A stretch of 64,000 nt of DNA. It comes from UBA2040 sp963977135 (lineage in GTDB: Bacteria > Bacteroidota > Bacteroidia > Flavobacteriales_D > Crocinitomicaceae). The stretch covers positions 1-64,000 of the forward strand of contig CAXBNN010000009.1 of NCBI GenBank assembly GCA_963977135.1, read 5' to 3'. Made by a program: the position numbers and the translations under genes. The notes beneath the pieces were generated by a model. It did not search any database. It saw nothing but the letters and a program-made list of their open reading frames with translations, and was not told the origin of the DNA. Shown here in pieces: positions 1-7,105 of the stretch. How positions within the stretch are numbered: position 1 is the first letter of the stretch; each line of letters begins with the position of its first letter.

Positions 1-472
1 GATTATTTAGCGGAGGACGAAATTTACCTGACCAAGTGACAAATTCATTATCACGAATTTTAAGTAGGAGTTCCAATTTTTCAGAGAAAATTGCATCATA
101 ATCATCCAGACTAAAACCAAAGAGCGGAAAAGATTCGGTGAATGAACCTCGGCCCGCAACAATTTCTGCTCTCCCTTTTGAAATTAAGTCTAAGGTTGCA
201 AAATTTTGAAAAACTCGAACTGGGTCTGCCGCACTAATTACTGTTACGGCACTTGTCAAAATGATTCGCTTGGTGCGTGAAGCCGCGGCCGCCAATAGCA
301 TGGGAGAAGCTGAGTCCAGAAATTCTTTTCGGTGGTGTTCGCCAATGCCAAATACGTCTAAACCAACTTTGTCTGACAGTTCAATTCTTTCGAGGAGTTC
401 TCCTATTGCTTGTGAAGCATTTATTTCATTATTTATCGGTGCTGCTGCAAAGCTATCTATTCCTATTTCCAT
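1..472 (-). CDS. LLM-class flavin-dependent monooxygenase, C-terminal part cut by window edge
   Basis: The first 157 codons of a luciferase-like (bacterial luciferase family) flavin monooxygenase are present; the gene runs off the left edge. The start is the ATG at 472-470, four bases after the stop of the 4Fe-4S protein gene, so the two are probably co-transcribed. Residues 1-25 and the stretch GLDVFGIGEHHRKEF (about 38-52) are typical of the family TIM barrel N-terminus, as is TSAVTVISAADPVR (about 73-86), which lines the FMN site in relatives. Family members use reduced FMN and O2 to oxidise aldehydes or other small substrates; this substrate cannot be told from the sequence. The protein would be cytoplasmic. 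Confidence 0.85.
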   Translation of the reverse strand, partial: MEIGIDSFAAAPINNEINASQAIGELLERIELSDKVGLDVFGIGEHHRKEFLDSASPMLLAAAASRTKRIILTSAVTVISAADPVRVFQNFATLDLISKGRAEIVAGRGSFTESFPLFGFSLDDYDAIFSEKLELLLKIRDNEFVTWSGKFRPPLNN

Positions 473-476
473 CTGT

Positions 477-698
477 TTACTTATTTTCGTAATGAGAAAG
501 CGCCCCTGATGGACATTTGCTGATTTGTGCTTTTAGTTCTTCAGTGGTTGCATTTTCTATGGCTATCCAGGGTGATGCCTTTGGGTTGTATACCTCTGGT
601 AAAGTAGCAACACAAACTGCGGCATGCACACATTTTTTTTGTTGCCATTTAATGGTGATTTGACCATTTGTATATTCTTTTACGTTGTCTTTTTCCAT
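477..698 (-). CDS. YjdI-like (4Fe-4S) mono-cluster protein
   Basis: 73-residue protein of the divergent 4Fe-4S mono-cluster family (Fer4_19, E. coli YjdI type). Cys23, His25, Cys29 and Cys62 in the CPSGAL motif (62-67), together with the central PWI motif, match the family pattern and should ligate the cluster. The function of the family is not established; small redox or cluster-carrier role is inferred. In E. coli the yjdI gene sits next to yjdJ, a short GNAT protein, and the same pair is found here (GNAT at 859-1137), although a gene fragment lies between them. The stop is four bases before the start of the flavin monooxygenase gene. Confidence 0.85.
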   Translation of the reverse strand: MEKDNVKEYTNGQITIKWQQKKCVHAAVCVATLPEVYNPKASPWIAIENATTEELKAQISKCPSGALSHYENK

Positions 699-737
699 GA
701 TTTACTATTAAATATGATTTATTCTTAATGTTGACAA

Positions 738-850
738 TTACATTTTATCAGGATCAGTGATTACATCTAATAATGCAAGACCTTCAGTTTGAAATAATTC
801 TTTCATTTTAGCTTCAACTTCCACATTTTTTTCTGCTCTTAATCCTGTCA
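738..850 (-). pseudogene. Duplicated 3' end of the Rieske-TPP enzyme gene
   Basis: These 113 bases match bases 1203-1315, the last ~37 codons and stop of the Rieske-TPP gene, with scattered substitutions and no indels. Read in the same frame they encode the last residues of that enzyme with a few changes (for example TEGLALLDV for TEGPALLEV, then ITDPDKM and a stop). Similarity stops abruptly at 850/851. There is no start codon or upstream reading frame, so this is a gene remnant. It lies just downstream of the GNAT stop, in a different frame from GNAT. Confidence 0.85.
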
Positions 851-858
851 GGGTTAAG

Positions 859-1137
859 CTACAAAACATCTCGTATATCTTTTGTTTTGTCAAATACACT
901 TTTTGCAAAAGGGCATAATGGTATAATGTTCACATTCACTTTACGAGCAAATTCAACGGCTGCCATTACTAATTTATTACCTACATTTTTTCCTCTAAAT
1001 TCGGGTTTAACTTCTGTGTGATCAATAATAAATCTGTCTGTCCCAGCCCATGTATAGGTCATCATTCCCGCTTCAATATTATTCTCACTAGCTTTAAAAA
1101 GCCCCTGTTCTTCTGTGTTATACTGTTTTATTTCCAT
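859..1137 (-). CDS. YjdJ-type GNAT acetyltransferase (COG2388)
   Basis: 92-residue short GNAT-fold protein of the COG2388/YjdJ family. The acetyl-CoA loop is seen as FRGKNVGNKL (about 48-57), preceded by the strand IIDHTEVKPE and followed by the family motif CPFAKSVF (about 74-82). Such proteins bind acetyl-CoA; the acceptor is unknown. It sits 65 bases after the Rieske-TPP gene and upstream of the remnant at 738-850 and the YjdI-like gene, so it is likely the second gene of a minus-strand operon. Its length and C-terminus look normal, so the remnant behind it did not truncate it. Confidence 0.85.
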   Translation of the reverse strand: MEIKQYNTEEQGLFKASENNIEAGMMTYTWAGTDRFIIDHTEVKPEFRGKNVGNKLVMAAVEFARKVNVNIIPLCPFAKSVFDKTKDIRDVL

Positions 1138-1202
1138 TTAATATGTTCCTTTTATTGATTTGTTTTGATCTGTTTTATAATTTTAGTTCAACAAATCATT
1201 AA

Positions 1203-3146
1203 TTACATTTTATCAGCATCAGTGATTACTTCTAATAATGCAGGTCCTTCTGTTTGAAACAGCTCTTTCATTTTAGCTTCGACTTCTACATTGTTTTCTG
1301 CTCTTAATCCTGTCATTCCACATGATTGAGCAAAGTCACTGAAATTAGGATTTGATAACTCAGTTTTCCACACATCAAATTCTCCAGATCTTTGCTCCTT
1401 ACTTATCTTTGCCAGTTGGTTATTGTTGATGATAATTAATTTGACAGGAATGTTGTATTGTACTAATGTCGTTAGTTCTGCCATGTACTGACCAAAACCT
1501 CCGTCACCAGCTACTGCAACTATGGGTAATTTGCCTTTAGTAGCGGCCCAAGCACCTATAGAAGCAGGTAATGCGAATCCTATTGAACCTAAGTAACCCG
1601 ACAATAGAAAACGATGATCTTGACATTCAAAATAGCGACCAAAACTGTAGGCATTATTCCCTACATCTACGCACATAATTCCCTTCTCAGGAACTTGTTT
1701 GTTTAATTCAAGAAATATTTTTGAAGGCGTAACTTTATTAGAAACTTCATTTGCTCTGTTTTCTTTTTCTTTCCTCCAATCCGTCCATCTTATCTTAATT
1801 TCCTTTTCTGGTTGTTGAGCGATTGTGCTTTTATCTGATATTTCATTTAAGAGCGATACAGTGGTATTTATATCTCCTAAAACACGCACAGATATAGCAT
1901 TAAATTTGGCCAGAGCCAACGGGTCGTGATCTACTTGTATGGTAGGAATACTTTCTGAAATACCTGTGTGACTTGCAAACGAAGCGCCAAATACAATAAG
2001 TAAATCGGCAGAACTCATGAAATGCGCTGCAACTGGAGTACCACTTTTACCTAATACACCACAAGCGAGCGGATGCGTATCAGAAACAGCTCCTTTCGCT
2101 TTAAAAGTAGTCATTATTGGTGCACCTATTTTTTCAGCAAAATTTAATATCTCCTGAGAAGCATTTCGAGCACCATGACCTATAATAATAGTAGGTTTCT
2201 TTGCTTTTTTTATTAATGCGTTGGCTTTATTTAATTCTTCTTTTGGAGGAGAGATAGCCAGGTTGGGCATTCTTCCTTCGCTATTGGAAGCAGTTGAATT
2301 ATTGGCAGGAAGTACCTGTATTTCGTCTGGAAATGTGAGGTGCGAAACACCTTTATTGAGTATAGCATGTTTTATAGATAAGCCCATTAACTCGGCATGG
2401 GGACTGTCAGCTTGTACTCTATGATTAAAGACGGCAACAGAACTAAAGGCAGAGACCAAGTCTACTTCCTGAAAATTACCTGTACCTACTACCTGAGTCG
2501 CTACTTGTCCGGTTAGAGCCAATAGGGGAGCCCTATCAACTTTTGCATCCCACATACCGGTATATAAATTGGTTGCTCCTGGTCCTGCAATAGTTAAGCA
2601 GGCAGCTGGAGTTCCTGTAAGCTTTCCGTATGCAGAGGCGGCAAAAGCGGCCGCTCCTTCGTGTCTTATGCCTATGAATTTCAGTTTGCCCTTTTCTTCT
2701 TGCAACCTCATGGCGTCTGCCAAGCCCAAATTAGAATGGCCTACCATTCCGAAAACGGTATCGACCCCCCAATTCACCATTGTTTCAATCATTACATCAG
2801 AAATGGTAGCCTCATGTACCCTTTCTTCTTCCACTTCTACATAAACTCCATCATCCTTGAGTTCTAATTTATAAGACTGAACCTTATCATCAAATCCTTC
2901 TGGAGACTTTCCTGTGCAGGTATGAAATTCATATCCATGCCAAGGACATTTAATAAAGCCATTTTCTATCGTGCCTTCGTTCAAAGGGCCACCCATATGG
3001 GGACAAGCGTTGTCTATAGCGCCTATTTCTCCATTCACTTTAGAAACAGCTAATGTTTTCTTCCCTGCTTGTACTTTTAAGATTTCCCCTTCTTCTATAG
3101 ATGCAGGATTATCTAATATTTTATGCCATTTTTTTCGAACGCTCAT
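1203..3146 (-). CDS. Rieske [2Fe-2S] domain fused to thiamine-diphosphate enzyme (pyruvate oxidase/acetolactate synthase-like)
   Basis: 647 residues in two parts. Residues 1-108 are a Rieske ferredoxin domain with both cluster motifs, CPHMGG (Cys48, His50) and CPWHGY (Cys67, His70). Residues about 113-647 are a complete ThDP enzyme of the POX/AHAS family: PYR domain with the catalytic Glu in RHEGAAAF (Glu163), central domain, and a PP domain with the GDG metal-ThDP motif starting at 547 and its Asn near 574-576. The usual reaction is decarboxylation of a 2-oxo acid such as pyruvate. The Rieske domain suggests that electrons pass to or from a cluster, which is inference. No membrane anchor or signal peptide is seen. 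It is the first gene of the minus-strand group with GNAT, YjdI-like and monooxygenase genes. Its 3' end is duplicated at 738-850. Confidence 0.9.
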   Translation of the reverse strand: MSVRKKWHKILDNPASIEEGEILKVQAGKKTLAVSKVNGEIGAIDNACPHMGGPLNEGTIENGFIKCPWHGYEFHTCTGKSPEGFDDKVQSYKLELKDDGVYVEVEEERVHEATISDVMIETMVNWGVDTVFGMVGHSNLGLADAMRLQEEKGKLKFIGIRHEGAAAFAASAYGKLTGTPAACLTIAGPGATNLYTGMWDAKVDRAPLLALTGQVATQVVGTGNFQEVDLVSAFSSVAVFNHRVQADSPHAELMGLSIKHAILNKGVSHLTFPDEIQVLPANNSTASNSEGRMPNLAISPPKEELNKANALIKKAKKPTIIIGHGARNASQEILNFAEKIGAPIMTTFKAKGAVSDTHPLACGVLGKSGTPVAAHFMSSADLLIVFGASFASHTGISESIPTIQVDHDPLALAKFNAISVRVLGDINTTVSLLNEISDKSTIAQQPEKEIKIRWTDWRKEKENRANEVSNKVTPSKIFLELNKQVPEKGIMCVDVGNNAYSFGRYFECQDHRFLLSGYLGSIGFALPASIGAWAATKGKLPIVAVAGDGGFGQYMAELTTLVQYNIPVKLIIINNNQLAKISKEQRSGEFDVWKTELSNPNFSDFAQSCGMTGLRAENNVEVEAKMKELFQTEGPALLEVITDADKM

Positions 3147-3238
3147 AAATTTTATTAATGCTTAATGGTGAAATGTATCGACGGCAGTCTAACTAATGAA
3201 ATTAAATATTTTGATACCAATTTGTAAAAAAAAACAGG

Positions 3239-3340
3239 TTACAAACCTATATAAAACCGATCACAATAAGGAGGATTACTTGAATTTCCGAAAGAACAAC
3301 TTGTATAAGTTTTACCCGCTTCTAAATATTCTTTTTTCAT
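3239..3340 (-). pseudogene. Degenerate single-CDGSH iron-sulfur peptide (decayed copy)
   Basis: A 33-codon minus-strand frame (ATG at 3340-3338, TAA at 3241-3239) contains GKTYTSCSFGNSSNPPYCD, which aligns with the first CDGSH motif of the intact gene at 4732-4971 (GKTYAWCACGKSENQPWCN). Of the four cluster ligands only the first and third Cys remain; the second Cys is Phe, and the Gly-Ser-His end of the motif is Arg-Phe-Tyr. It therefore could not bind a normal 2Fe-2S cluster. It lies in the gap between DoxX and the Rieske-TPP gene. It could be a short expressed peptide, but decay of a duplicate is more likely. Confidence 0.7.
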
Positions 3341-3392
3341 TCGTTTCAATTTACGATTCTATTGTCCGTTTCGATTTGAATTATTTACTTAT

Positions 3393-3809
3393 TTAATTTG
3401 AAGACTTTAGCAGCCCTCGTCGAGTATAAAAGACGAAAACGACCATTATAATTAGTACAAATGGAATAACAGCCATGCTGTATTCACCTCGATTGATGTG
3501 AGTACCCACTGCTCCGATCATCATTATACCAATTAAGACAGCGCCGATTGGGACAAACTTAATAGGCATCATTTTTGAAAATATTTTTGACTTACGAACC
3601 AAGTATGGAGCGATTAAAAACATTGCTCCATGCATTTCGATAAAACCTATAACGTAAATCACGGTGGGTGAAAAATCCTGAACCCAGCCCATTTCCTTCG
3701 CTAAATCTGCATAAGGTGTAGTCATTTTAAAGAAGCCAGACAGTCCAACGCCAGCGGCTAGTAAAATTTGTATAGACCAGCTAATAATACTTAAAGGTTT
3801 TGATTTCAT
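3393..3809 (-). CDS. DoxX-like integral membrane protein
   Basis: 138-residue protein with four predicted membrane helices (about 8-28, 45-68, 82-102 and 110-128) and the short loop SGFFKM after helix 1 that is typical of DoxX-like (DoxX_2) proteins. DoxX-family proteins sit in the inner membrane; some act with thioredoxin-like and redox partners, but most have no known role. The gene lies 33 bases downstream of the DUF481 gene on the same strand, and near iron-sulfur protein genes, so a redox-stress role is a reasonable guess only. Confidence 0.8.
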   Translation of the reverse strand: MKSKPLSIISWSIQILLAAGVGLSGFFKMTTPYADLAKEMGWVQDFSPTVIYVIGFIEMHGAMFLIAPYLVRKSKIFSKMMPIKFVPIGAVLIGIMMIGAVGTHINRGEYSMAVIPFVLIIMVVFVFYTRRGLLKSSN

Positions 3810-3842
3810 TGGATTTAATTTTTTACGATTACTATTTTTAGA

Positions 3843-4667
3843 TTATCTCATGTTCGCTATTTGGAAACCAACGGTCATGAACAAGTTTTCTTTAGTGCTT
3901 ACTGGGTCAACTATATTTTCATATCGATAATTCATATTTGCCGAAAGAGAGAAAATTTTATTCAATTTGAACAGTAACTTTGGCTCAAATCGGATGGTAT
4001 AATTCGTTTCATCTTGAACGGACTGAAAATAAAATAAGGTATAATTGAAATGAAGCTTGTCCTTGATTAATACATGTGACCCAAAGAGTATGAAATTAGC
4101 ACGGAATGTTTCATAACCTGCTACATTCTCAAACTCTGTCTTATCGTAAGAAGCGAACGAATTTAATCTTAGCTCGTGGTTTGTTTTTTTGATAACAGTC
4201 AGCCCAAAGCCAAGGCCTGGTGAATGTCTTGACTTCATTTGATATAACAGGCTTGATTCATATATATAACCAGCAATTGGGCGAATTCTCTTTTGCGGAA
4301 ACAGTGTGAAGGTTCCCCTTGTTATAATTTCATTTTGAAATGGAAAACCATTTAATTTTTGATATACATAGCTTCCAACTAAATCAATCCCGAAAGTTTT
4401 ATTAGACAAAGTTGTGTGCAGCGAAAGTGGAACCATAAGCTGATTAAGCCTGCCTTTTGCCAATGACATCGATGCATTGAATTTATAGTTGAAACTCAAT
4501 GAGTCTTTCGGCTTAACTTGATCAGATTGCGAAAACCCATAATTGGATGTGGATAGCAGAATAACAAGAAGCATTCCTGTCAGATTGTTTCTTGTTAGTG
4601 TTTTTTCGACATTCATAGATAATTGTTTTTTAAGTTGTTTAATCGGGAGAAATCTCATTTTGTCCAT
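3843..4667 (-). CDS. DUF481-type outer-membrane beta-barrel protein
   Basis: 274 residues, made of alternating amphipathic strands after an N-terminal signal sequence, with the layout of DUF481/YdiY-like barrels (long strand pairs such as TYTIRFEPKLLFKLN and a terminal aromatic-ending strand). A hydrophobic signal core, GMLLVILLSTSNYGFSQ, lies at about 30-46, so the true start is probably Met18 (ATG ending at 4616) rather than the first Met. DUF481 proteins are outer-membrane proteins, some induced by salt; substrate or function is unknown. Transcribed towards DoxX. Confidence 0.7.
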   Translation of the reverse strand: MDKMRFLPIKQLKKQLSMNVEKTLTRNNLTGMLLVILLSTSNYGFSQSDQVKPKDSLSFNYKFNASMSLAKGRLNQLMVPLSLHTTLSNKTFGIDLVGSYVYQKLNGFPFQNEIITRGTFTLFPQKRIRPIAGYIYESSLLYQMKSRHSPGLGFGLTVIKKTNHELRLNSFASYDKTEFENVAGYETFRANFILFGSHVLIKDKLHFNYTLFYFQSVQDETNYTIRFEPKLLFKLNKIFSLSANMNYRYENIVDPVSTKENLFMTVGFQIANMR

Positions 4668-4731
4668 TTAATAGGCGCGAATGGCATCAAAAATAATTCA
4701 TATGTGTTCCTTACCGTATGTAGATAGAAGC

Positions 4732-4971
4732 TTACAAGCTCATATGAGACCCATCACAATATGGAGGATTCTTTGTTTGCTTGCACATACATATAGCTGC
4801 TGTTTTTGCTTCTGCTGCTTTAAATACAGTTGGCGTAAATTCACTTCCGGCATGTGCTCCATTGCACCAAGGCTGATTTTCTGATTTACCGCATGCACAC
4901 CATGCATACGTTTTTCCTTCTTCTAATTGTTCCATTTGCGGGGTAGTGCCCGCTATTTTTGCGTCTTCCAT
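4732..4971 (-). CDS. CDGSH iron-sulfur protein with two cluster motifs
   Basis: 79 residues with two CDGSH motifs: Cys25, Cys27, Cys36, His40 (CACGKSENQPWCNGAH) and Cys61, Cys63, Cys72, His76 (CMCKQTKNPPYCDGSH). Each should hold a redox-active, acid-labile 2Fe-2S cluster with 3Cys-1His ligation, as in mitoNEET-type proteins. Bacterial tandem CDGSH proteins are cytoplasmic electron or cluster carriers with few proven partners. The gene lies downstream of a Crp/Fnr regulator, separated by a promoter region with an inverted repeat that is also present at the second Crp copy, so control by that regulator is likely. A decayed relative lies at 3239-3340. Confidence 0.92.
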   Translation of the reverse strand: MEDAKIAGTTPQMEQLEEGKTYAWCACGKSENQPWCNGAHAGSEFTPTVFKAAEAKTAAICMCKQTKNPPYCDGSHMSL

Positions 4972-4993
4972 AATTACTGAGATTGATTTTATA

Positions 4994-5025
4994 CAAATAT
5001 TAGCACTAATAAATGTCTATGCATT
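4994..5025 (-). promoter_or_regulatory. Promoter and putative Crp/Fnr operator of the CDGSH gene
   Basis: On the minus strand an inverted repeat AATGCATAGACATT (5025-5012; one mismatch between arms) lies upstream of AATATTTG (5001-4994), a 7/8 match to the Bacteroidota -7 box TAnnTTTG. The same pair with the same spacing occurs at 9787-9818, where the repeat is perfect. Both lie directly downstream of near-identical Crp/Fnr genes, so this is a candidate binding site for those regulators. Its position over the -33 region would allow activation or repression. Confidence 0.5.
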
Positions 5026-5052
5026 CATGTATATTAACAAATCAAGGAGTTG

Positions 5053-5559
5053 TTATTTTCCTTTGGCTATTTTTCCTCGCATAGTACTTAAAGCTTGCGG
5101 GGTAATCCCAAGGTAGGAAGCAATCATTTTCTGTGGGACTCTCTGAACGATGTCTGGGTAGATTTCAAGGAAGTGATTGTAACGTTCGATCGCAGAAGCA
5201 CTCATTAGCATGATGATTCGTTTCTGAAGCACACCAATGCGCTTGTGTAACTTTTCTAAATCACTTTTAGGGGGTGAGCTTTTTGAAAGTGGGACAACTA
5301 CAGAATCTTCCAAGGCATCAATATCTAACTCACCTTTTTCTCCTAGTGCTACGCTGTCTCCGACTATCCAGCCTTCGGAACCAAACATGAAGATGTGTTC
5401 TTTACCTTTTTCATCAATGGTGTAACTTCTTAGTAATCCTTTTTTTACAAGGAATACAGAAGTGCTCAATACTCCTGTTTTCTGGAGAAATTCGCCTTTC
5501 TTAACTTGCTTGATTTTCTCTTCTGAGTCAAGACTTAATATTTCGTTAATGTTTTCCAT
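5053..5559 (-). CDS. Crp/Fnr-family transcriptional regulator (copy 1)
   Basis: 168 residues from Met-Glu-Asn: a cyclic-nucleotide-binding-like beta-roll (about 15-100, with SVFLVKKGLLRSY and EKGKEHIFMFG), a dimer helix, and a C-terminal helix-turn-helix in VPQKMIASYLGITPQALS. No cysteines that could hold an Fnr-type cluster are seen. The start at 5559 is chosen because the second copy (9846-10352) starts at the same Met after an in-frame stop; the frame here stays open to Met at 5625 (190 aa) or 5685 (210 aa), and 190 is the more usual family length. Ten of 168 residues differ between the copies. Likely targets are the neighbouring CDGSH and 8536-9765 genes, through the shared inverted repeat. 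Confidence 0.85.
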   Translation of the reverse strand: MENINEILSLDSEEKIKQVKKGEFLQKTGVLSTSVFLVKKGLLRSYTIDEKGKEHIFMFGSEGWIVGDSVALGEKGELDIDALEDSVVVPLSKSSPPKSDLEKLHKRIGVLQKRIIMLMSASAIERYNHFLEIYPDIVQRVPQKMIASYLGITPQALSTMRGKIAKGK

Positions 5560-5722
5560 TCTTTTTAATGCACGCCAATGGTCTCTGCGATAAGTAGTTG
5601 CGTGTTTAAGCGCTAAACTTTGCATGTAAATACCACCTTTTAAAATAAAGAGAATTTCTAAAATAGGCGAGAACGAGCAATTCATTAGAGCTTAATTGTT
5701 GTGCGTTCGTACTTTTTTATTA

Positions 5723-7105
5723 TTAAAACCCAATCCAAAGCGTCATTCCGTTATAAAAAGTGGTTTTGTAATCGCCAGAAGTTTTAATGAAATCACCTGC
5801 TGTAAAAATGTAAGTTTCGTTGGATAATTTCATGTTTCTGTTGATTTCGTAGTCCAGTATTACTCCACTTTGCCAACCAATAAATCGATTTTTATTGTTG
5901 TTGGAAGGTCTATCTAAAAATTTCCCTCCGTTATACAAACCATCATTCAATTGGGCTCTCCAATAGAAATCGGCTTCAGCGGTGGCACTGAATTTTTCAG
6001 TTAATTTTAGTTTTGCCGAAGGATGAATGTCAAACATATTCATTGCTGCTACCTGGGTAATCAGTCCAAAATAGGCAGGATTGTTAAAATATGGGTTGAA
6101 AGTTCCGAGTTTGTTATCGCCAGTACTTTTGTCTCCAGAAATATAATCTAATTTCAATCCAAAATCGGGCTTGAATTTGGTGTTGATTAAGTTGTAATGC
6201 CAGTCACCTTCAATAGAAAAAGCACTAATAGTTTTATCGCCAAATTTTCCAAATTGATAGTTGAGTTCGGTATTATATTTAAATCGTTTGCCTAAGTCTC
6301 CAAATCGTCTCATTCCAATGGTGTGGCGTGTTTCTGGATTAATTCCATCGTTGTATTTTACTGATTTCGCATCAAAACCAATATAATAAAAGGTAGTTTT
6401 ACCTAAAAACTTCTTGGTATCAGCAGTCAAGCCCATGCCCCAAGTATAAGGCGCATCGGCTGAATTATTATCAAAAACACCTTCGGGAACTTTCACTTCT
6501 CTTCCAAAAAATAAATTTGTATTAAACCCTTTCCCATAATGCATAATACGAACCATATCAAAACTCCTACGGCTATTTGGACCATCTCTAAAAGCCATCA
6601 AACGCCCCGAACCGAGCAATAATTCTTGTCTTCCTGCTCTTAATTTTATCGTATTATTTTTAATAGGAATCGTAAATTCAGCAAAGGCTTGGTGCAAATC
6701 CAATTTATCGGACTGCACATAAACAGGCTCACTTAAAGAAACAAAACCATGTGTGAGTTGCCCAAAAACACGAACATATTTGCCAAAATGAAAATCGGTA
6801 TGAAACATGATTCTTTGAGAATAAAAATTTTCATCTTCAGCATCTTCAGAACTCCAGTTTTTATTATCGCTATATTCCCAACGAGGGCGAAATTCGCCTC
6901 CCAAACTTAAATAAATAGATTTGCTTTTATTGAGTGGAATAGCTTTTAGTTTGTTTAGAAAAAAAGCATTGCGAAGTGTATCGTTTTTTAATAAAGAACT
7001 ATAATCCTCTTCGGCTCTTAATGGCTTTATAGAGGGCAATTCTTGCGCTTTCCCATGCAGCGCAATTAGAAAAAGCATGAATGTGAAAAAGATGTTTTTT
7101 ATCAT
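5723..7105 (-). CDS. Alginate-export-family outer-membrane porin
   Basis: 460 residues with a cleavable signal (about 1-20, ending HGKAQ) followed by a long beta-barrel of the alginate_exp family. Recognisable pieces are the GGEFRPRWEY strand (about 69-78), the GQLTHGF strand, the RAGRQELLLGSGRLMAFRDG stretch (about 155-174), and FNPYFNNPAYFG. The C-terminus ends with an aromatic residue (IGF), as barrels do. Members in Bacteroidota form a 14-18-strand outer-membrane channel, but most have no tie to alginate; the substrate is unknown. The start overlaps the stop of the Ig-like protein gene by four bases, so the pair is translated together. Confidence 0.85.
   Translation of the reverse strand: MIKNIFFTFMLFLIALHGKAQELPSIKPLRAEEDYSSLLKNDTLRNAFFLNKLKAIPLNKSKSIYLSLGGEFRPRWEYSDNKNWSSEDAEDENFYSQRIMFHTDFHFGKYVRVFGQLTHGFVSLSEPVYVQSDKLDLHQAFAEFTIPIKNNTIKLRAGRQELLLGSGRLMAFRDGPNSRRSFDMVRIMHYGKGFNTNLFFGREVKVPEGVFDNNSADAPYTWGMGLTADTKKFLGKTTFYYIGFDAKSVKYNDGINPETRHTIGMRRFGDLGKRFKYNTELNYQFGKFGDKTISAFSIEGDWHYNLINTKFKPDFGLKLDYISGDKSTGDNKLGTFNPYFNNPAYFGLITQVAAMNMFDIHPSAKLKLTEKFSATAEADFYWRAQLNDGLYNGGKFLDRPSNNNKNRFIGWQSGVILDYEINRNMKLSNETYIFTAGDFIKTSGDYKTTFYNGMTLWIGF

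Larger units (their letters stand above)
4991..5576. repeat. Copy 1 of a ~590-bp imperfect direct repeat (Crp gene plus downstream operator)
   Basis: This segment matches 9784-10371. Similarity begins near the shared ATACAAA at 4991/9784, covers the promoter region, the whole Crp/Fnr frame, and ends at GCACGCCAA just upstream of the gene start. Bases about 5355-5562 are identical to the other copy, while the 3' part of the gene and the operator region have diverged. Confidence 0.85.

Noticed and set aside
2569..2844. Plus-strand frames opposite the Rieske-TPP gene
   Set aside because: They are antisense shadows of a strongly supported gene on the other strand with a conserved ThDP fold.
3196..3396. 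66-codon plus-strand frame in the DoxX/TPP gap
   Set aside because: The minus strand of this stretch carries the decayed CDGSH frame; no family resemblance on the plus strand.
4994..5025. Classic Fnr box TTGAT-N4-ATCAA
   Set aside because: No such sequence is present; the inverted repeat is AATGC-N4-GCATT type, and the regulator lacks the Fnr cysteines.
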